A stretch of DNA of 9,265 bases, taken from contig DBCF01000259.1 of NCBI GenBank assembly GCA_002292925.1, positions 20,759-30,023 on the forward strand. Direction: 5' to 3'. A program made the translations under genes and the position numbers. Below the pieces are notes generated by a model that saw nothing but the letters and a program-made list of their open reading frames with translations, did not search any database and had not been told where the DNA came from. The DNA comes from Roseiflexaceae bacterium UBA965. Its GTDB lineage: Bacteria > Chloroflexota > Chloroflexia > Chloroflexales > Roseiflexaceae. Positions 7,115-9,265 of this stretch are shown piece by piece. Numbering within the stretch: the stretch's first letter is position 1; each line of letters starts with the position of its first letter.

Positions 7115-7143
7115 TTGACAAAAAAGAGCGCACGCAATAGTCT
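7115..7143 (+). promoter_or_regulatory. Candidate sigma-70 promoter for the RCC1-like gene
   Basis: A consensus -35 TTGACA (7115-7120) is followed after 17 bases by TAGTCT (7138-7143), which matches TATAAT at only three positions. On the opposite strand the same bases read TTGTCA, a near-consensus -35 facing the deaminase gene, so divergent promoters may overlap here. Confidence 0.4.
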
Positions 7144-7185
7144 ATGAGTAATTTGGGTATGTACTGCGAGCAAAGCAGGTTTTTG

Positions 7186-9265
7186 ATGAAAGTATTACGG
7201 CTTTGGTTGGGGTGGTGTCTCATTCTCTTGACATGCATGACAGTCATGTTGGGGCAGGAACCTGCCAGCGTATCGCAGGCTACGACGCGCAAGGTCGTGG
7301 CAAGTAAGGGTGATTTTGTCTTGGGATTGCGTGATAACGGTACGGTTTTTTGTGTGAATACGGCACATGCGGTCTGTTTCTATCTCCCTGTTGGTCTCAG
7401 CAACGTCGTTGATATCGATGTCGGTGAGTTTCATGGAATCGCGCTCAAAAGTGATGGTACGGTGGCGGCATGGGGGGCGCTTACCGCCGATAATCAACTC
7501 AATGGTGGTGTTTCGTACGGGAATATCACCAATATTACCAATGCCGTTGCCATTGCTGCGGGTGCTGACCACACCCTTGTTTTGCTTGCAGATGGAACGC
7601 TCCGTTGTTTTGGTAACAACGAAGGCAACCGCTGTAGTGCTGGGTCTGCACTCACCAATGTCATCGACATCGATGCCGCTGATCGCTGGAGCATGGCGCT
7701 CCTTGGTGACGGGCGGACCGTGGTCTGGGGCAAACGCCTCGTCAATAGTGTCGCTACCAGCGCTACCCCATTTGGAAGCAATACAATTGATATCACAATG
7801 AGCGATGATTTTTATTTCCAGCTGCTCGATACCGGCATGGTTGATGTGATGCAGGCAAATACATATGCTGCCATCGAAAGTACTACCAATGTGATTGGTA
7901 TGGCATCTGGGTATGATAAGTTTATGGCGTTGTATGGCAACGGGACAACGGCATGTTGGGAAGTAACTCCGAGCCTGGCTTCGTGTAATTACGATTTGGG
8001 TGCTACTCCCGTCGCTAATGTCGTTGGTATGGCAGTAGGTGATAATCTAAACATCAGCCAGCAGAGCGATGGTCGCCTGCAGATTTTTGACTTCGATACG
8101 TTTAGTATCACGCCCGTTGCAACTGAGCGTGTAGGCAATAGCGATGCCTTGACGACGGGTGGGTATGCACTCGTCAGGCGTGGCAATGGTACTGCGTTTA
8201 CGTGGGGACTGGCCCAGGTACCGACGATTACCGCGTGGAGTAATATCAAACAAGTCAGTGGCTACGGCAACACGCTACTTGGCTTGACGAGTGCTGGGAC
8301 GGTGCAATCTGCCACGTTGAATGGGGGGGTAACCACTGTCGCAACGAGCGGGAGCAACGTCAAAGCCGTAGCTCGTGGACGAGATTTCAGTGCATATCTC
8401 TTGGCTAATGGTACTTTTTCGACTGATTTATTGTATGATCCGATTGATGGCACGACATATAGTGGGCGCGCCAAGGCTATGTGTGCCGGACGAGATTTTT
8501 TGTTTTTGTTGAGTGCAGATGGCAATGTGCATTACCATGGTGCGTATGACCCCAATTATGGTTTAGCAACAATCCCGGTAGCTGCTACCAATGTCAAACA
8601 GATTGCTTGTGGTAATAATCATGTGATCGCACTGCGTGCTGATGGTACGACGATAGGGTGGGGGAACATCCCCAATGGGAATAGTAGCGGTACAAATGTG
8701 CGTGCTGTGGCTGCGAGTGGGATTTTGTCAGTCTTATTGTATGCCGATGGTACCGTTGCATCACGGGGGTATGATGATGCTGCATTTAGCGCATTTTTGA
8801 CGCATCTCCACAACGTACGTAGCGTCAGTGTTGATACATACGTTGCAGCGAATAATATGTTGGACGTGCAGTTTGTGGCCGTACACGACAATGGGAAACT
8901 CTCGGTATATGGCAATGCCGCTACGCAAGTTCCCACGCCGTACGCCATGACTGCCACGCGCACCGCAACGCCATCGCGCACTAGTACGCAGACCCGTACC
9001 GCCACGCACACGCATACCGCCACGAATACCCGTACCAACACCCCCACCAATACCGCTACTGCTACTGCTTCGGCAACAAGAACGACAACGCGTACCGCAA
9101 CCGCTTCTTTTACAGTAACCGCAACGCGTACTGCGACGGTGAGTCACACGCCCACCAACACACGCACGCCCACCAACACACGCACGCCCACCAACACACG
9201 CACGCCCACCAACACACGAACCAACACGCGCACTGCCACTGACACGCGCACTGCCACTAACACGC
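7186..9265 (+). CDS. Exported RCC1-repeat (double beta-propeller) protein with Thr/Arg-rich C-terminal tail, 3' truncated by window edge
   Basis: The frame is open from after the TAG at 7138-7140 to the last base, giving 693 codons with no stop. I start at ATG 7186: MKVLRLWLGWCLILLTCM is a typical signal peptide and AGG lies 6 bases upstream; ATG 7144 and 7159 would put a polar stretch before it. Fourteen RCC1-like repeats of 35-46 residues can be aligned, beginning near residues 36, 73, 119, 158, 199, 235, 278, 315, 353, 391, 428, 469, 504 and 543. Each has the pattern N-V-x-x-h-x-x-G-x-x-x-x-x-h-L-x-x-D/N-G-T-V-x-x-W/x-G (best: NVKQIACGNNHVIALRADGT and NVVDIDVGEFHGIALKSDGT). Fourteen fits two seven-bladed propellers. 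Most repeats lack the glycine-rich end (GQLG) of classical RCC1. From residue 589 a T/R-rich tail runs to the window end. A binding or scaffold role outside the cell is likely; no catalytic motif is seen. LLTC is not a good lipobox. Confidence 0.85.
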   Translation, partial: MKVLRLWLGWCLILLTCMTVMLGQEPASVSQATTRKVVASKGDFVLGLRDNGTVFCVNTAHAVCFYLPVGLSNVVDIDVGEFHGIALKSDGTVAAWGALTADNQLNGGVSYGNITNITNAVAIAAGADHTLVLLADGTLRCFGNNEGNRCSAGSALTNVIDIDAADRWSMALLGDGRTVVWGKRLVNSVATSATPFGSNTIDITMSDDFYFQLLDTGMVDVMQANTYAAIESTTNVIGMASGYDKFMALYGNGTTACWEVTPSLASCNYDLGATPVANVVGMAVGDNLNISQQSDGRLQIFDFDTFSITPVATERVGNSDALTTGGYALVRRGNGTAFTWGLAQVPTITAWSNIKQVSGYGNTLLGLTSAGTVQSATLNGGVTTVATSGSNVKAVARGRDFSAYLLANGTFSTDLLYDPIDGTTYSGRAKAMCAGRDFLFLLSADGNVHYHGAYDPNYGLATIPVAATNVKQIACGNNHVIALRADGTTIGWGNIPNGNSSGTNVRAVAASGILSVLLYADGTVASRGYDDAAFSAFLTHLHNVRSVSVDTYVAANNMLDVQFVAVHDNGKLSVYGNAATQVPTPYAMTATRTATPSRTSTQTRTATHTHTATNTRTNTPTNTATATASATRTTTRTATASFTVTATRTATVSHTPTNTRTPTNTRTPTNTRTPTNTRTNTRTATDTRTATNT
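9148..9219 (+). repeat. 18-bp tandem repeat, four near-identical units, encoding TPTNTR
   Basis: Units ACGCCCACCAACACACGC at 9148-9165, 9166-9183, 9184-9201 and 9202-9219. Only the last base of the fourth unit differs (CGA for CGC). The unit is a multiple of three, so copy-number change would keep the frame. Confidence 0.95.
9226..9265 (+). repeat. Second 18-bp tandem repeat encoding TRTATD/N
   Basis: ACGCGCACTGCCACTGAC at 9226-9243 is repeated at 9244-9261 with one change (GAC to AAC), and a third unit begins with ACGC at the window end, so the array probably continues. Confidence 0.85.

Larger units (their letters stand above)
8950..9265 (+). repeat. Thr/Arg-rich tail coding region of the RCC1-like protein
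   Basis: From residue 589 nearly every second residue is Thr, with Arg, Ala, Asn, Pro and Ser between (TATRTATPSRTSTQTRT and so on). It is compositionally the same as the linker in the protease gene and continues beyond the window. A spacer that lifts the propellers from the surface, or joins them to a further domain, is likely. Confidence 0.85.

Noticed and set aside
7186..7240. Lipoprotein signal (LLTC) in the RCC1-like protein
   Set aside because: The residue before the Cys is Thr, and the standard lipobox needs Gly, Ala or Ser there; an ordinary signal peptide or membrane anchor is more likely.
8619..9147. Antisense open frames opposite the RCC1-like gene (e.g. 143 and 128 codons)
   Set aside because: They are reverse readings of the RCC1 repeats and the T/R-rich tail; the sense frame has a signal peptide and 14 aligned repeats.
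9148..9265. Short regularly repeated units resembling a CRISPR array
   Set aside because: The units are directly adjacent with no spacers, are in frame with the RCC1-like gene and encode the Thr-rich tail.

Overview
The window looks like a chromosomal stretch from a bacterium with a large secreted proteome, most plausibly a Chloroflexota member (a filamentous Chloroflexales/Herpetosiphon-like lineage). That placement is an inference. It rests on long Thr-rich linkers of the T-R-T-x-T type in several exported proteins, an S8 protease with Chloroflexota-style accessory domains, RCC1-like and jelly-roll surface proteins, and roughly balanced base composition. No rRNA, tRNA, CRISPR array, transposase or phage gene is visible.

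Layout: (1) 2-604 (+) is the C-terminal end of an exported protein: a 'VKTATA' hexapeptide linker followed by a jelly-roll-like domain, closed by a strong hairpin terminator. (2) 737-1213 (-) is a DinB/YfiT-type metal-binding four-helix protein. (3) Divergent to it, 1318-2241 (+) is a compact arginine-deiminase-like guanidino-group enzyme with all five catalytic or substrate-binding positions of that fold, followed by a perfect 12-bp hairpin. (4) A 300-bp AT-rich intergenic region holds a cluster of GTAC motifs, an inverted repeat and a 16-bp palindrome. (5) 2555-6043 (+) is a secreted S8 subtilisin-like protease of 1162 residues: signal peptide, I9-like propeptide, catalytic domain, ASH/Ig-like domain, a long Thr/Arg-rich linker and a probable beta-propeller. 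(6) 6073-7074 (-) is an adenosine-deaminase family enzyme. (7) 7186 to beyond the window end (+) is an exported protein with 14 RCC1-like repeats, enough for two seven-bladed propellers, followed by a Thr/Arg-rich tail whose DNA is an 18-bp tandem array. This gene has no stop codon inside the window.

The genes are mostly monocistronic: each is separated from its neighbour by a hairpin or a promoter-sized gap, and orientations alternate. Three exported modular proteins alternate with three cytoplasmic enzymes. I see no pathway linking the enzymes beyond a loose nitrogen-salvage theme (guanidino hydrolysis or transfer, adenosine deamination), and that theme is weak. The most distinctive shared signal is the Thr-rich low-complexity linker, organised at least partly in 18-bp (hexapeptide) units. 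It appears in all three exported proteins at different positions: before a jelly-roll, between a protease and a propeller, and after a double propeller.
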